Shown: positions 16,026-26,784, counted from the first letter of the stretch. The stretch: DNA of 64,000 nucleotides from Novosphingobium sp. EMRT-2 (GCF_005145025.1 NZ_CP039695.1:1297501-1361500), one strand, 5' to 3'. Program-made: numbers and translations. The notes: generated from the sequence alone by a model not told the origin.

Positions 16026-19000
16026 ATGATCGGGGGAAACTCGAATTTTGCATTTCTACAAAAGCTTGAGCCCCAGGCTTACCGCCTTGGGGCCTTGGCT
16101 GAGCGTTACTTCGCCGACGATCCCAACACATGCCTCATCAAGCTGAGGCAGCTTTCAGAACTCATCGCACAGCTGACCGGGTCGCGCTTCGGGTTGGAAG
16201 TCTCCCCCTCAGACAATCTCGCTGACCTGCTGCGGCGACTGAAGTTCGAGTGTAGCCTTCCGCGTGAAGTCTGTGAGCTGTTCCACTCCCTGCGCATCGC
16301 CGGGAACGAGGCGGCACATGGCGGCGCTGATGACCATGCCGGGGCTCTCAACTCACTGAAATTAGCCCGGCAGCTTTCAATCTGGTACTTTCGGACCTTC
16401 CATCGCCCGGCCGAGAAGCTTGGGCCGTTCGTGCCGCCAATTGCGCCAAGCGATGCCAACGCACCGCTTATCGAAGAGCTAAGCCGCCTGAAAGCGGAGC
16501 TTGTCGCAACACAGACAGAAGCGGAGCGCCTGAGAGCAGAGGCCGAAACAGCCGCCGCCGAGCGGAATTCTGCCGAGCAAATCGCCGCGAGCGAGCGCGA
16601 AGAGCGGGCGGTCTGGGAAACCTTGGCTGAGGATGCGGAGCGCGAACGCCTGCAGCTATCGGCGCAGCTCAAGGCAGCACTTGCGTCCGCGCGAAGCGAT
16701 GATGCACCAGCGCCGGAAATCGTCGTTGAACTTGCGCGCGACGCTGCTGACCAGATCAGCCTCGATGAAGCGGGCACCCGCGCGCTGATAGATCAGCAGC
16801 TTCGTGATGCTGGCTGGGAGGCCGATACTCCCACGCTTCGATACTCGAATGGCACCAGACCCGTGAAAGGACGTAACCGGGCCATTGCCGAATGGCCGAC
16901 GATGACAGGTCCGGCAGACTACGCCCTGTTTTGCGGGAAGACTCTTGTCGGTACGATAGAAGCCAAGCGCAAAAACAAGAATGTCATGGCCGTGCTGCGC
17001 CAGGCTGAGCGCTATGCGTCAGACATTCACATGCAGGAATCGGAGTTCGCCGAGGGCGGACCGTGGGACGTGTTCAAGGCTCCGTTTGCATTCTCGACGA
17101 ACGGCAGGCCCTATCTCAAACAGGTTGAAGCTCTGTCCGGCATCTGGCGGCGGGATCTGCGAGACCCGAACAACCCAGCTGAAGTTCTGGCCGGGTGGCC
17201 TTCACCGCAAGGGCTCACCGAGCGTCTTGCTGTCGATGTCAAAGCCGCCACCCATGAGCTGGCGACCCAGCCATTCGACTTCGGTTTCCCGCTGCGCCAT
17301 TATCAACGCAATGCCATTGAGGCTGTCGAGGGAGGTCTGGCCGAAGGTCGCAAAGCCATGCTCGTCGCGATGGCAACGGGCACCGGCAAGACCAAACTAG
17401 CCATCGCAATGCTCTATCGCTTGATTTCAGCAAAGCGCTTTCGCCGGGTCTGCTTTGTTGTCGACCGGAGCGCGCTGGGGCGTCAGACAAAGGACGAGTT
17501 CACCTCCACCAAGGTGGTCAATGGGAAGGCGTTCGCCGACATCTTTGGCCTCAAGGGTCTGGCCGATGTTGCGCCGGATGAAGAGACCCGAGTTCATATC
17601 TGCACAATTCAGGGCCTGGTGCGCCGCGTGCTCTATTCCGAGAGTGCCCAGGACGCGCCACCGATTGATCAATATGATCTGCTGGTGGTCGACGAATGCC
17701 ATCGTGGCTACCTGCTGGATCGCGAAATGTCGGACAGCGATCTCAGCTTCCGGGACCAATCTGACTATGTGTCGAAATACAGGCGCGTGCTGGAGCATTT
17801 CGATGCTGTCAAAATCGGGCTGACGGCCACCCCTGCGCTCCATACCACTGACATTTTTGGCGAACCGATCTTCACCTATTCCTACCGCGAAGCTGTCGTC
17901 GACGGCTTCCTCAACGACCATGAGCCACCAATCCGGATTGCCACAAAGCTGTCGGAGGGCGGTATCCAGTTCGTTCGCGACGAAGCGGTGGATTTTGTCC
18001 ACCCCGGCACGGGCCAGGTGGAAACCGTAACCCTGCCCGATGAAATCGGGTTTGAGGTCGAGCAGTTCAACAAGAGTGTGGTGACGGTTCCGTTCAACCG
18101 GGCAATTGCGCGGGAGCTGGTCAAATATATCGACCCTGCCGATCCTGACAAAACCTTGATCTTCGCTGTCTCGAAGGCGCATGCCGACATTCTTGTAAAG
18201 GAGCTGCGCGACGCATTCCGCGATGCCTATGGCCCGATGAAGGATGAAACAGTCCAGCGTTTGACCGGCGACGTCGACAAGATCGAAAATCTCATCCTCG
18301 CGTTCCGCAATGATCCCCTGCCAAAGGTCGCGGTCACGGTCGATTTGCTCACCACCGGTGTCGACGTCCCCAAGATCACGAACCTTGTGTTCATGCGGCG
18401 GGTGAATAGCCGCATCCTTTACGAGCAAATGCTGGGGCGCGCGACACGTCTTTGCCCGGAGATCGGCAAGGAGGGCTTCCGCATTTTCGATGCGGTTGAT
18501 CTTTATGCGCACCTCCAGAACATGACGGACATGAAGCCGGTCGCGGCTGATCCCAAGTTCACGTTGACCAAACTGTTCGAAGAGCTGCAGGGGCGCGGTG
18601 ATGCCGAACACAAGAACCGTGTCCGCGAGCAAATCATTGTCCGCCTGCGTCGCCGGCTCAAAAAACTGTCGCCTGAGGCGCGGGCCAAGTTTGAGATTGA
18701 AGCTGGCGAAACGCCCGAAGCTAGCCTTGATCGCTTCGTCAAAGGCGATCCGATTGACTTGGCTATCTGGGCTGCCGACCGACCCAATCTCGGCCCAATC
18801 CTCGACTGGACGAACGAGGACGGAACGCCTCGCATGCTCCCGATATCGGAGCACCCCGACGAGGTGACCAGCGTGACCCGCGGCTATGGCTCCGCTGACA
18901 AGCCGGAAGACTTCCTCGACAAGTTTGCCCAATTCGTCCGCGACAATGTCAACCGGATTGCCGCGCTGCGGATCGTCGTCCAGCGTCCGCAAGAACTGAC

Positions 19001-19406
19001 CCGCGAGGAATTGCGTCAGCTCAGGCTCGCGCTCGACGCAGAGGGTTTCACAGACAGCAAGATCAAGCGCGCCTGGGTCGATGCCACCAATCAGGACATT
19101 GCGGCGTCGATCGTTGGTTACATCCGCCAGGCCGCGATTGGCGACCCGCTCGTTCCCTATGCAGACCGCGTGCGCCTCGCCGTTGAAGCGATCTTGCGAA
19201 AGCGCGATTGGACGGATGTGCAGCGCAAGTGGATTGAACGGATCGGCCGCCAGCTTGAGCTTGAAATCGTAGTGGATCGGGCTGCGTTCGATGCCGAGCC
19301 TTTCGCCTCGCTTGGTGGCTGGCCACGCATCGACCGGGTGTTTAATGGCGAGCTGGAACAGGTCGTTCGCGACCTCAATGAGAGCATTTGGAAAGAGGCA
19401 GGATAA
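16026..19406 (+). CDS. hsdR: Type I restriction endonuclease subunit R
   Basis: A protein of about 1126 aa. ATG at 16026 gives the usual N-terminus NSNFAFLQ; 15999 is an upstream alternative. Domain order: DUF4145-like helical region, coiled coil (about 155-215), PD-(D/E)xK nuclease (PADYALFCGKTLVGTIEAKR), and a superfamily 2 translocase with Walker A MATGTGKTKLA, LVVDECHRGY, GLTATPAL and motif VI YEQMLGRATRL. The C-terminal domain is EcoEI-like. It restricts DNA only in complex with M and S subunits, but hsdM next door is truncated and no hsdS is present. Confidence 0.93.
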   Translation: MIGGNSNFAFLQKLEPQAYRLGALAERYFADDPNTCLIKLRQLSELIAQLTGSRFGLEVSPSDNLADLLRRLKFECSLPREVCELFHSLRIAGNEAAHGGADDHAGALNSLKLARQLSIWYFRTFHRPAEKLGPFVPPIAPSDANAPLIEELSRLKAELVATQTEAERLRAEAETAAAERNSAEQIAASEREERAVWETLAEDAERERLQLSAQLKAALASARSDDAPAPEIVVELARDAADQISLDEAGTRALIDQQLRDAGWEADTPTLRYSNGTRPVKGRNRAIAEWPTMTGPADYALFCGKTLVGTIEAKRKNKNVMAVLRQAERYASDIHMQESEFAEGGPWDVFKAPFAFSTNGRPYLKQVEALSGIWRRDLRDPNNPAEVLAGWPSPQGLTERLAVDVKAATHELATQPFDFGFPLRHYQRNAIEAVEGGLAEGRKAMLVAMATGTGKTKLAIAMLYRLISAKRFRRVCFVVDRSALGRQTKDEFTSTKVVNGKAFADIFGLKGLADVAPDEETRVHICTIQGLVRRVLYSESAQDAPPIDQYDLLVVDECHRGYLLDREMSDSDLSFRDQSDYVSKYRRVLEHFDAVKIGLTATPALHTTDIFGEPIFTYSYREAVVDGFLNDHEPPIRIATKLSEGGIQFVRDEAVDFVHPGTGQVETVTLPDEIGFEVEQFNKSVVTVPFNRAIARELVKYIDPADPDKTLIFAVSKAHADILVKELRDAFRDAYGPMKDETVQRLTGDVDKIENLILAFRNDPLPKVAVTVDLLTTGVDVPKITNLVFMRRVNSRILYEQMLGRATRLCPEIGKEGFRIFDAVDLYAHLQNMTDMKPVAADPKFTLTKLFEELQGRGDAEHKNRVREQIIVRLRRRLKKLSPEARAKFEIEAGETPEASLDRFVKGDPIDLAIWAADRPNLGPILDWTNEDGTPRMLPISEHPDEVTSVTRGYGSADKPEDFLDKFAQFVRDNVNRIAALRIVVQRPQELTREELRQLRLALDAEGFTDSKIKRAWVDATNQDIAASIVGYIRQAAIGDPLVPYADRVRLAVEAILRKRDWTDVQRKWIERIGRQLELEIVVDRAAFDAEPFASLGGWPRIDRVFNGELEQVVRDLNESIWKEAG

Positions 19407-19726
19407 TGAACGGACCCAGGGCGCGTGAGACCGTTCAGAAGCTTTGGAACGCCAGCAAGAGCCTTCAGGGTGGCGGGGTCAGCTACTACGAATATGTCAC
19501 CGAACTGACCTACCTTTTGCTGCTCAAAATGCTGGAGGAGGTATCGCGAGACGGCAAGAAGCTCGAGGAGCGGCTTCCTGCGGAGTACCGGTGGAAGGCT
19601 TTGAAGGCTAAGGAAGGCGAAGAGCGCCTCCAGTTCTATCGGACGCTTCTGGTCACCCTAGGCGACAAGTCCAAGGTCAATTTCCCGCTGGTCAATCAGG
19701 TCTTTACGGACGCAAAAACGTCTCTG
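19406..19726 (+). pseudogene. hsdM: Type I methyltransferase subunit M, N-terminal remnant
   Basis: Starts at 19406 in a TAATG overlap with hsdR. MNGPRARETVQKLWNASKSL and SYYEYVTELTYLLLLKMLEE are the N-terminal helical domain of HsdM. After 107 residues the reading frame runs into the IS21-like element at 19727 and stops. The catalytic N-6 methylase domain, with its NPPF motif, and hsdS are absent from the window. Restriction without modification would be harmful, so the system is presumably inactive. Confidence 0.88.
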
Positions 19727-19827
19727 TGTTGAGTTGCACTGAGAAGTGACCCGGGAGGGTTATAAGTTTTCACTGAGAATTGACCCATGTTTTCCTCGCC
19801 CCTGGCTGACAGTCAGGAGGCATCGGA

Positions 19828-20611
19828 GTGATCGACATGGACCTACTCAGTGTGATCCGCCGCTGGCATTTTCGGCAAGGCATCCCCATTCGCGAGATCC
19901 GGCGGCGGACTGGATTATCGCGCAACACGATCCGCAAATATCTGCGCGATGACGCGGTGGAGCCGACGTTCAAGGTTCCCAAACGGCCGAGCAAGCTTGA
20001 TCAGTTTGCAGAAAAACTGACGACGTGGCTGCGGGTGGAATCTGGCAAGTCGCGCAAACAGAAGCGAACAGCCAAGCAGCTACATGCAGATCTGGTTAAG
20101 CTGGGCTACGAGGGATCATACAGCCGTGTTGCCGCCTTCGCCCGCTCGTGGAAGACCGAACGCCAATATGAAAAGCAAACCAGTGGGCGCGGCACATTCG
20201 TACCGCTGATCTTCCAGCCCGGTGAGGCCTTTCAGTTCGATTGGAGTGAAGATTACGCCCTTCTGAATGGCCGGCCTACCAAGCTGCAGGTGGCCCATAC
20301 CAAGCTCTCCCACAGTCGGGCGTTCATCACGCGAGCCTATCTGCTGCAAACGCACGAGATGTTGTTCGACGCACTGACGCAGGCCTTCCGGGTGCTGGGC
20401 GGCGTGCCTCAGCGTGGAATATTCGACAATATGAAGACGGCTGTAGACCGGATCGGCCAGGGCAAAGTCCGACAGGTCAATGCGCGGTTCGCTGCCATGG
20501 CCAGCCACTACCTGTTCGAAACGGATTTTTGCAATCCGGCCTCAGGCTGGGAGAAAGGTCAGGTCGAGAAAAACGTTCAGGATGCGCGTCGACGGTTATG
20601 GCAGCCAATGC
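19828..20611 (+). pseudogene. istA: IS21 transposase istA of element A, 5' part
   Basis: MIDMDLLSVIRRWHFRQGIP with a helix-turn-helix (IREIRRRTGLSRNTIRKYL) and the first part of the DDE core: FQFDWSEDYALL and FDNMKTAVDRIGQGK. Interrupted after codon 261 by element B. The frame runs on to a chance stop at 20664. Joining 20611 to 23408 restores a 509-residue IstA, normal for the family. Confidence 0.92.
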
Positions 20612-20827
20612 TGCGTGGCGACAACTACGATGGCCGGTTGAGCGGCAACTATGATGGCCGGTAGGATCGGTTGTCTGGGCTGATCGTAGGGAGGGGCGTA
20701 GCCCCGACCGGAGAGCGGACCAGACAACCGGTGGCGATCTTTTTCCCCTTCTTTCGGGGGGGCTGATCGGGGCTGTGGCGGGCGGTGGTATCGGAACACT
20801 CATCGAACAACGAGCGATGGGTTTGCG

Positions 20828-22333
20828 ATGCCGGGCCACCACATTTCCGATCAGCAGGTATTTCTCTTCATGACCCATCGTCGCCAACACACCCAGGCCG
20901 TCGCGGCTGCCAAGGCCGGTATCAGCGAGCGCAGCGCACGCCGGATCGAGAACGATCCGCAGCTTCCGTCCCAGAAGAAGAAGGAGCGCCACTGGCGCAC
21001 CCGCGCCGATCCGCTCGAGCCATTCTGGCCACGCGTCGAGGAGTTGCTCCAGATCGACGGTATCATTGCCGTCACGGTCTTCGAGACGCTCCAGGACGAG
21101 TTCGGCGAGGATGCTGTTCCCGATGCGATACGACGAACACTTGAACGCCGGATCGCCCGCTGGCGGGCACTGCACGGCGGCGAGAAGGAGATCTTCTTCC
21201 CGCAGCATCATGAGCCCGGTCGGCAGGGCCTGTCGGATTTCACGGTATGCGACAGTCTCAAGGTCACCGTTGCCGGCGAGACCCTGGCCTATCGCCTTTA
21301 CCACTTCCGCTTGGCGGCGAGTGGCTGGGAGCATGCGGCTGTCGTGCTGGGCGGGGAGAGCTTTGCCGCCCTTTCGGAGCACCTGCAGGATGCCTTGTGG
21401 AAGCTGGGCGGCGCGCCGGCCGAACACCGCAGCGATTCCCTGTCAGCCGCCTACAAAAACCTCGACGCCGATGCGCAGCGGGATTTTACCCGAAGCTATG
21501 ACGAGCTGTGCCGTCATTACGGCATGCTCGCTACCCGCAACAACCGCGGCGAGGCGCACGAGAACGGATCGATCGAAGGTCCCCATGCCCATCTCAAGCG
21601 ACGGCTCGATCAGGCCTTACGCCGGCGGGGAAGCCGCGATTTCGTCAGCATCGAGGCCTGGCGCGAGTTCGTTGAGGCGCAGGTCGCCAGACAGAACCGG
21701 CGGCATGCTGCGCACATCGATGCAGAACGCAGGGTACTCAAGGCGCTGCCCGCAAGGCGAACCACCGATTTCGCCATGGTCACCGTCGATGTCACCCGCA
21801 ACGGCACCGTCGCCATCGATCGGGTTACCTATTCGGTGCCTTCCCGCCTCGTCGGACGGCGCCTCAACGCGCATCTCTTTGACGATCGCATTGAGCTCTT
21901 CCTCGGTCCGGACAGGGTAATGTCCACGCCGCGTGTGCGGATCAGCCATCCCCACCGGGGGCACAGCATCGATTTCCGGCACATGATCGGTAACCTGCGC
22001 CGCAAGCCTGGTGCGCTGCGCAACCTCGTCTACCGCGAAGCCCTGTTCCCCGATCACGCCTACCGGCGGGCCTGGCAAGCCTTCGATGCCCAACTCGATG
22101 GACGGCAGGCCTGCCGCGATGCCGTCGCGCTGCTCGATATCGCCGCCAGGGGCGACTGTGTCGACGTGCTGGCCCGGCGGATCGATGAGGCACTCGACAG
22201 AGGGCGCTTGCCCGATGTCGATGCGCTCAGGGACGAGTTCCTGCCAACCGCAAGATCGCAGCGCGATGTCACTATCCCGCCTCCCGATCTGCACAGCTAC
22301 AACAGCTTGATCGCCAGCGGGGAGGTGTACTGA
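20828..22333 (+). CDS. istA: IS21-family transposase IstA (element B)
   Basis: A 501-aa transposase, intact. An N-terminal helix-turn-helix (HTQAVAAAKAGISERSARRI) precedes an rve-type DDE domain (SDFTVCDSLKVTV, GGAPAEHRSDSLSA, NGSIEGPHAHLKRR). The C-terminal beta domain includes VDVTRNGTVAIDRVTYSVPS. It acts with IstB to insert the element. Its stop overlaps the istB start (TGATG). Confidence 0.93.
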   Translation: MPGHHISDQQVFLFMTHRRQHTQAVAAAKAGISERSARRIENDPQLPSQKKKERHWRTRADPLEPFWPRVEELLQIDGIIAVTVFETLQDEFGEDAVPDAIRRTLERRIARWRALHGGEKEIFFPQHHEPGRQGLSDFTVCDSLKVTVAGETLAYRLYHFRLAASGWEHAAVVLGGESFAALSEHLQDALWKLGGAPAEHRSDSLSAAYKNLDADAQRDFTRSYDELCRHYGMLATRNNRGEAHENGSIEGPHAHLKRRLDQALRRRGSRDFVSIEAWREFVEAQVARQNRRHAAHIDAERRVLKALPARRTTDFAMVTVDVTRNGTVAIDRVTYSVPSRLVGRRLNAHLFDDRIELFLGPDRVMSTPRVRISHPHRGHSIDFRHMIGNLRRKPGALRNLVYREALFPDHAYRRAWQAFDAQLDGRQACRDAVALLDIAARGDCVDVLARRIDEALDRGRLPDVDALRDEFLPTARSQRDVTIPPPDLHSYNSLIASGEVY

Positions 22334-23142
22334 TGACCCGCACCAAGGACCAGGCCGCCGCCGTGCTGCCTACCCTGCTCAAGGCCTTGCGCCTGCCGAG
22401 TATCAACCGCAACTGGAAGCGCCTCACCGACACCGCCGATCGCGATGGCTGGCCGGCCGCCAACCTGCTGGCCTCGCTTCTCGAGATCGAGATGGCCGAT
22501 CGCTCCTCCCGGCGCATCCAGCGCCATCGCGACCAGTCCGGCTTGCCCGCAGGCAAGACCTTCGCCACCTTCGATTTCGACGCAGCCCCCGGCATCCGCA
22601 AACCGCACCTCTTGTCCCTCGCCGCCGGTGACGACTGGATCGAGAGCGGCGGCAACCTGCTGCTGTTCGGCCAGAGCGGGACCGGCAAGACGCACGCAGT
22701 TGCTGCCATTGGTCATGCCCTCATCGACACGGGGCGGCGCGTCCTGTTCTGCTCCACCACCGACATGGTCCAGAAGCTCCAGTCCGCGCGCCGCGACCTC
22801 AGCCTACCCGCCATGCTCGACAAGCTCGACAAGTTCGATCTCATCGTGCTCGACGATCTGTCCTACGTCCGCAAGGACCAGGTCGAGACCAGCGCCTTGT
22901 TCGAGCTCATCGCCCACCGCTACGAACGCCACTCGCTCGCCATTACCGCCAACCAGCCATTTTCGGCATGGGACAACGTCTTCCCTGATCCCGCTATGAC
23001 TGTCGCCGCGATCGACCGCCTCGTGCACCACTCGATCATCATCGAGATGAACGGCGAAAGCTACCGCAAACGTTCCGCCGTCGCCCGTATCAACGCCGGC
23101 GATTACGACCCGCCGAATGGCGCCCCGGACCGGCCATCATAA
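22333..23142 (+). CDS. istB: IS21-family helper ATPase IstB (element B)
   Basis: A 269-aa DnaC-like AAA+ ATPase with Walker A LLFGQSGTGKTHAVAAIGHA and Walker B FDLIVLDDLSYVRKD, then ERHSLAITANQPFSAWDNVF. The family selects targets and stimulates IstA. Intact and coupled to istA. Confidence 0.93.
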   Translation: MTRTKDQAAAVLPTLLKALRLPSINRNWKRLTDTADRDGWPAANLLASLLEIEMADRSSRRIQRHRDQSGLPAGKTFATFDFDAAPGIRKPHLLSLAAGDDWIESGGNLLLFGQSGTGKTHAVAAIGHALIDTGRRVLFCSTTDMVQKLQSARRDLSLPAMLDKLDKFDLIVLDDLSYVRKDQVETSALFELIAHRYERHSLAITANQPFSAWDNVFPDPAMTVAAIDRLVHHSIIIEMNGESYRKRSAVARINAGDYDPPNGAPDRPS

Positions 23143-23407
23143 TTGTCGCTGGCTTCGCGCTCGGGAGCACCCTTGCTGAGGCAACGGGTAATTGTCGCCA
23201 GCGGCAATTACATGCCAACCATCCCATGCGCTTCAGACCCTCGCTTCCGGCCAGCGTCAGCGACAATTACCCAGCGTCGTAATTGTCGCTCGACGGTTGC
23301 TCCCCGCAACAGCAAATGGTAGCCAGAATTCACCAACCGGCGCGGCCACCTATCGGCCATCATAATTGACGCCGACCGGACTCCGTAATCGTCGCGCTAC
23401 ACAATGC

Positions 23408-24153
23408 CCAACTTCCCAGATCTTGATGCCCTCAATGCCTGGTTGGAAGAGCGGTGCATCGCACAATGGGGAGAAATCCAGCATGGCGTCCTCCCCGGCA
23501 CAGTTGCCGATGTGCACGCCGTTGAGATTATCAGCCTGATGCCGATGGGGCGGGCCTTCGATGGCTTTGTCGAACATACCAAGCGCGTGTCGCCGACCTG
23601 CCTGATCGCGTTCGAGCGCAATCGCTATAGCGTTCCTGCATCCTTTGCGAACCGGCCAGTGAGCCTGCGGGTCTATCCTGATCGGTTGGTCATCGCGGCC
23701 GAGGGGCAAATCTTGTGCGAGCACAACCGGATTATCGACCGTTCTCACCAGAAGCCGGGGCAGACGATCTATGACTGGCGGCACTATCTGGCAGTTGTTC
23801 AGCGCAAGCCTGGCGCTTTGCGCAATGGGGCGCCATTCCTCGAAATGCCCGAAGCCTTCCGGCAACTGCAGGGGCATCTGCTCAAGCGGCTCGGTGGTGA
23901 CAGGGAGATGGTCGAAATCCTCGCCCTTGTTCTACAGCATAACGAACAGGCTGTGCTCAGCGCCGTCGAACTGGCCCTCGAAGCTGGGGTGCCGACCAAA
24001 ACCCACATCCTCAATGTTCTGCACCGCCTGATCGATGGCAAGGCTCCACCGGCATCCCCAATCGATGCCCCGCAGGCCCTGCGCCTCGCCCAGGAGCCTG
24101 TTGCCGATGTCGAACGCTACGACACGCTGAGGGCGTTACGCCATGCGTCATGA
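23408..24153 (+). pseudogene. istA: IS21 transposase istA of element A, 3' part
   Basis: Continues the split istA: PNFPDLDALNAWLEERCIAQ, FVEHTKRVSPTCLIAFERN, GQTIYDWRHYLAVVQRKPGA and the end [20 protein letters not shown]. An ATG at 23404 could start a fragment, but this is the second half of the original gene separated by element B. Its end overlaps istB by 11 bp. Confidence 0.92.
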
Positions 24154-24922
24154 TCCGGCCAGCGCCGCTGTGGTTGTCATGCTACGTGGCCTCAAAATGT
24201 ATGGCATGGCGCAAGCCGCTGGTGATCTGATCGAGCAGGGCGCGCCAGCCTTTGATGCTGCCGTTCCGATCCTCTCACAGCTTCTCAAGGCGGAGATGTC
24301 CGAGCGGGAGGTCAGGTCCATTGCTTACCAGATCAAGGCAGCCCGGTTCCCGGCCTACAAGGATCTGGCAGGCTTCGACTTTGCCGTCAGTGAGGTCAAC
24401 GAGGCGCTCGTGCGTCAACTTCACCGTGGTGACTTTATGGATAGCGCCGACAACGTCGTACTGATCGGCGGACCAGGCACCGGCAAAAGCCACATCGCGA
24501 CGGCTTTGGGCGTCCAGGCGGTTGAGCATCACCGCAAAAAGATCCGCTTCTTCTCCACCGTCGATCTGGTCAATGCGTTGGAGCAGGAAAAGGCCGCAAA
24601 CAGAGCGGGCCAGTTGGCCGAGCGTCTGTTGCGCCTCGACCTCGTCATCCTTGATGAGCTGGGATATCTACCCTTCAGCCCTTCAGGCGGGGCCATGCTG
24701 TTCCATCTGCTCAGCAAACTCTATGAGCGGACCAGCGTTGTTATCACCACCAACCTGAGCTTCAGCGAGTGGTCCAGTATCTTTGGCGATGCCAAAATGA
24801 CCACCGCCCTGCTGGATCGCCTCACGCATCATTGCCATATCCTTGAAACCGGCAATGACAGCTTCCGCTTCAGAGCCAGTTCCGCCGCCCCAAAATCCAG
24901 AAAGGACAAATCACCCGCTTGA
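24143..24922 (+). CDS. istB: IS21-family helper ATPase IstB (element A)
   Basis: A 259-aa AAA+ ATPase: [20 protein letters not shown] (Walker A), [20 protein letters not shown] (Walker B) and [20 protein letters not shown]. Intact. The same protein, residue for residue over the shared part, recurs at 43780-44559 (full) and at 36412-37150 (5'-truncated), both on the minus strand. Confidence 0.95.
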   Translation: MRHDPASAAVVVMLRGLKMYGMAQAAGDLIEQGAPAFDAAVPILSQLLKAEMSEREVRSIAYQIKAARFPAYKDLAGFDFAVSEVNEALVRQLHRGDFMDSADNVVLIGGPGTGKSHIATALGVQAVEHHRKKIRFFSTVDLVNALEQEKAANRAGQLAERLLRLDLVILDELGYLPFSPSGGAMLFHLLSKLYERTSVVITTNLSFSEWSSIFGDAKMTTALLDRLTHHCHILETGNDSFRFRASSAAPKSRKDKSPA

Positions 24923-25005
24923 CCCTGCTCGTCGCAGGCAGCACATCATCCACGCCCACCCGGGTCACTTCTCAATGAAAATCCCGGGTCACTTCTCAGT
25001 GCAAC

Positions 25006-26784
25006 TCAACACTCGAACACCTCGACCTTGCCCGCGCCCCACTGGCGCAGCCGCCAGTCCACGGATGAGCCGTCGGCGGCCTTCAATGCAACAGCGGCCT
25101 TGTCCGGATCGATCCGCTCGACCCGGTAGGCAGAGCCTCGCGTCACGCCCTTGTCGGCATAGTCGCGGGCGAAGCGGACAACATCGCCGATCGCATAGCT
25201 TGCGGCTTGCCGGGTTTCAGCACGGGTCAGTCCCTTGGCTTCCAGGGCCTCGAACCGAACGGCCGCGGATGAGAGCTCGCCGCGCTGCACCAGCTGCTGC
25301 CGGATCATGGCGGTTAGAGTGTCGCGCCCGTCGCGCGAAGGCTCGATCACCAATGTGCGCACACGCTCGGTAGGGCTCAGGGCAACATAGCGCTGTGCCA
25401 TCGTCGCTAGACGGGCATCCCTGCTTGCACCTTCGATCACGTCGCCGCCGCCGCGCTCCAGCGCCGCGAGCGCCTTGCCGGCATGGCCCTCGATTGACGC
25501 CATGACGGCTTCGCGGGTGTCGGCATTGGTCTGCCGCACAACGTTGGCCAGTTTTGCGGTGGCCATGCCCGCCTGCTGCAACTGGGCGAAAGCTGCGCCC
25601 GCGCCGACTGAGCCAAGCTGCCTGACGTCCCCCACCAGCACAAGCCGTGCACCGGCCTTGTCAGCGCTGGCCATCAGAGCTGCCATGTCACGCGCCGAGA
25701 GCATCGAAGCTTCATCCACGATCCAGACCGCACCCTTGCCGAGCCCCTTGGCCTCCGGTGACACGAGATGCCGCGCGACCGTATCACCGCGAAGGCCCAG
25801 CGCCTCTCCCAGGACTGTCGCAGCCGAAGCCGTCGGCGCAAGCGCGGTCACCGTCAGCCCACTCTTCGCCGCTTCACGAGCATAGGTCGCCAGGACGGTC
25901 GTGGTCTTGGCGGTCCCGGCATAGCCTTGCACAGCTGCCACGCGGTCACGCGAGGTGAGCAGCGCTGAGGTCGCGCGCTTCTGATCGTCGGTCCAGGCAA
26001 AGCCAGCCCGCGCGGATTGCCTTGCGGCACGCTCGACCGTCCGCGCAGCAGCGAGCGACGAAGCCAGCGGTACAGAAACGCCGCGCCCGGCGGCTTCCAA
26101 GCGCAGCATGGCCTGCTCGGTGGCGATGGCTTCGGGCGTGGTGAACCCCGCAGACTCTGCGCCGCGCCGGTCTAGATAGGCGCGCGGGACCAGCGCGCCG
26201 CGCTCGCCCGCTTCGGCAATGGCAGCGCTGATGGCGTTGTGGCTGAGCCTGCCAAAGGCATAGTCACCCGCCTCTCGGGCCAGCGTGCTGGCCGGGAACA
26301 CGGCCTGACGCTCGGACAGCTTGGCGGCAGCCCAGGCGACCGCCCGGGCAGCGAGGATCTCAGGGCTAGCCGCCAGTTCGCCTGCCCTTGCCCGCTCTTT
26401 GGCCTCCGCGATGGCGCGCGCCTGCGCCGCCTCGCCAAAGCCCTTCGCCTCTGCCGTCGCGCGCCAGTCGGCGCGCAAGCTCTTGTGGTCCGCATGGCTT
26501 TTGGCCTCTCGTGTATCAAGCGCGGCGATCTGCTTCTCGGCGGCGCTGGCCTCCTCACGGCTCGTGCCGCGCTCGGCAAGGCGCTCTGATATAGACCCGA
26601 TCACGCTCGCCATTTCGGCAAGATCGGTCTCCCGGTCGGTGCCGTGCAAGAGCGCAAGGAAGCCTGCATCGATAACCTTCAGCAGCAAGGCATACTCCGA
26701 AAGTCCGCGCCGGTTTGCGAAGCCGGACAGGGTTCTTGCCTGCGACGGATTGAGGCGGATAGTCCGCTTGATGTAGCTTGCCAT
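25006..26784 (-). pseudogene. traI: TraI/TrwC-type conjugative helicase remnant, relaxase domain missing and C-terminus cut
   Basis: Starts at 26784 (GGGAGG upstream) as MASYIKRTIRLNPSQARTLS and gives 592 aa. From about residue 75 it matches the linker and helicase part of TraI: WTDDQKRATSALL, Walker A VQGYAGTAKTTT (285-296), WIVDEASMLS and LVGDVRQLGSVGAGAA. The TrwC relaxase domain, about 300 aa with its catalytic Tyr and His triad, is absent. The first 70 residues look like a small relaxosome or ribbon-type protein. The stop lies inside the IS end (25006-25008), so the C-terminus is also lost. Confidence 0.8.

Larger units (their letters stand above)
20612..23401 (+). mobile_element. IS21-family element B, nested in istA of element A
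   Basis: A 2790-bp element flanked by a 6-bp target duplication CAATGC (20606-20611 and 23402-23407). Removing the element and one copy gives the original istA reading W-Q-P-M-P-N-F. Imperfect terminal repeats begin TGCGTGGCGAC on the left and TGTAGCGCGAC on the right, each with an inner ATGATGGCCG-TAGG copy. It encodes complete istA and istB genes. The TSD shows it is a simple, probably recent insertion. Confidence 0.93.
19727..25011 (+). mobile_element. IS21-family element A, interrupted by IS21-family element B
   Basis: Outer ends are inverted: TGTTGAGTTGCACTGAGAAG at 19727 and its complement ending at 25011. A second CACTGAGAA-TGACCC unit lies near each end, the multiple terminal repeats typical of IS21. 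It encodes istA (split by element B) and istB. Left flank CTCTG and right flank CTCGA are not a clear target duplication. One flank is hsdM and the other is traI, so a deletion or recombination between copies has probably occurred here. Confidence 0.9.

Noticed and set aside
17427..18992. 521-codon minus-strand open frame inside hsdR
   Set aside because: GC-rich antisense shadow with no recognisable domain; the plus strand encodes all helicase motifs in this stretch.
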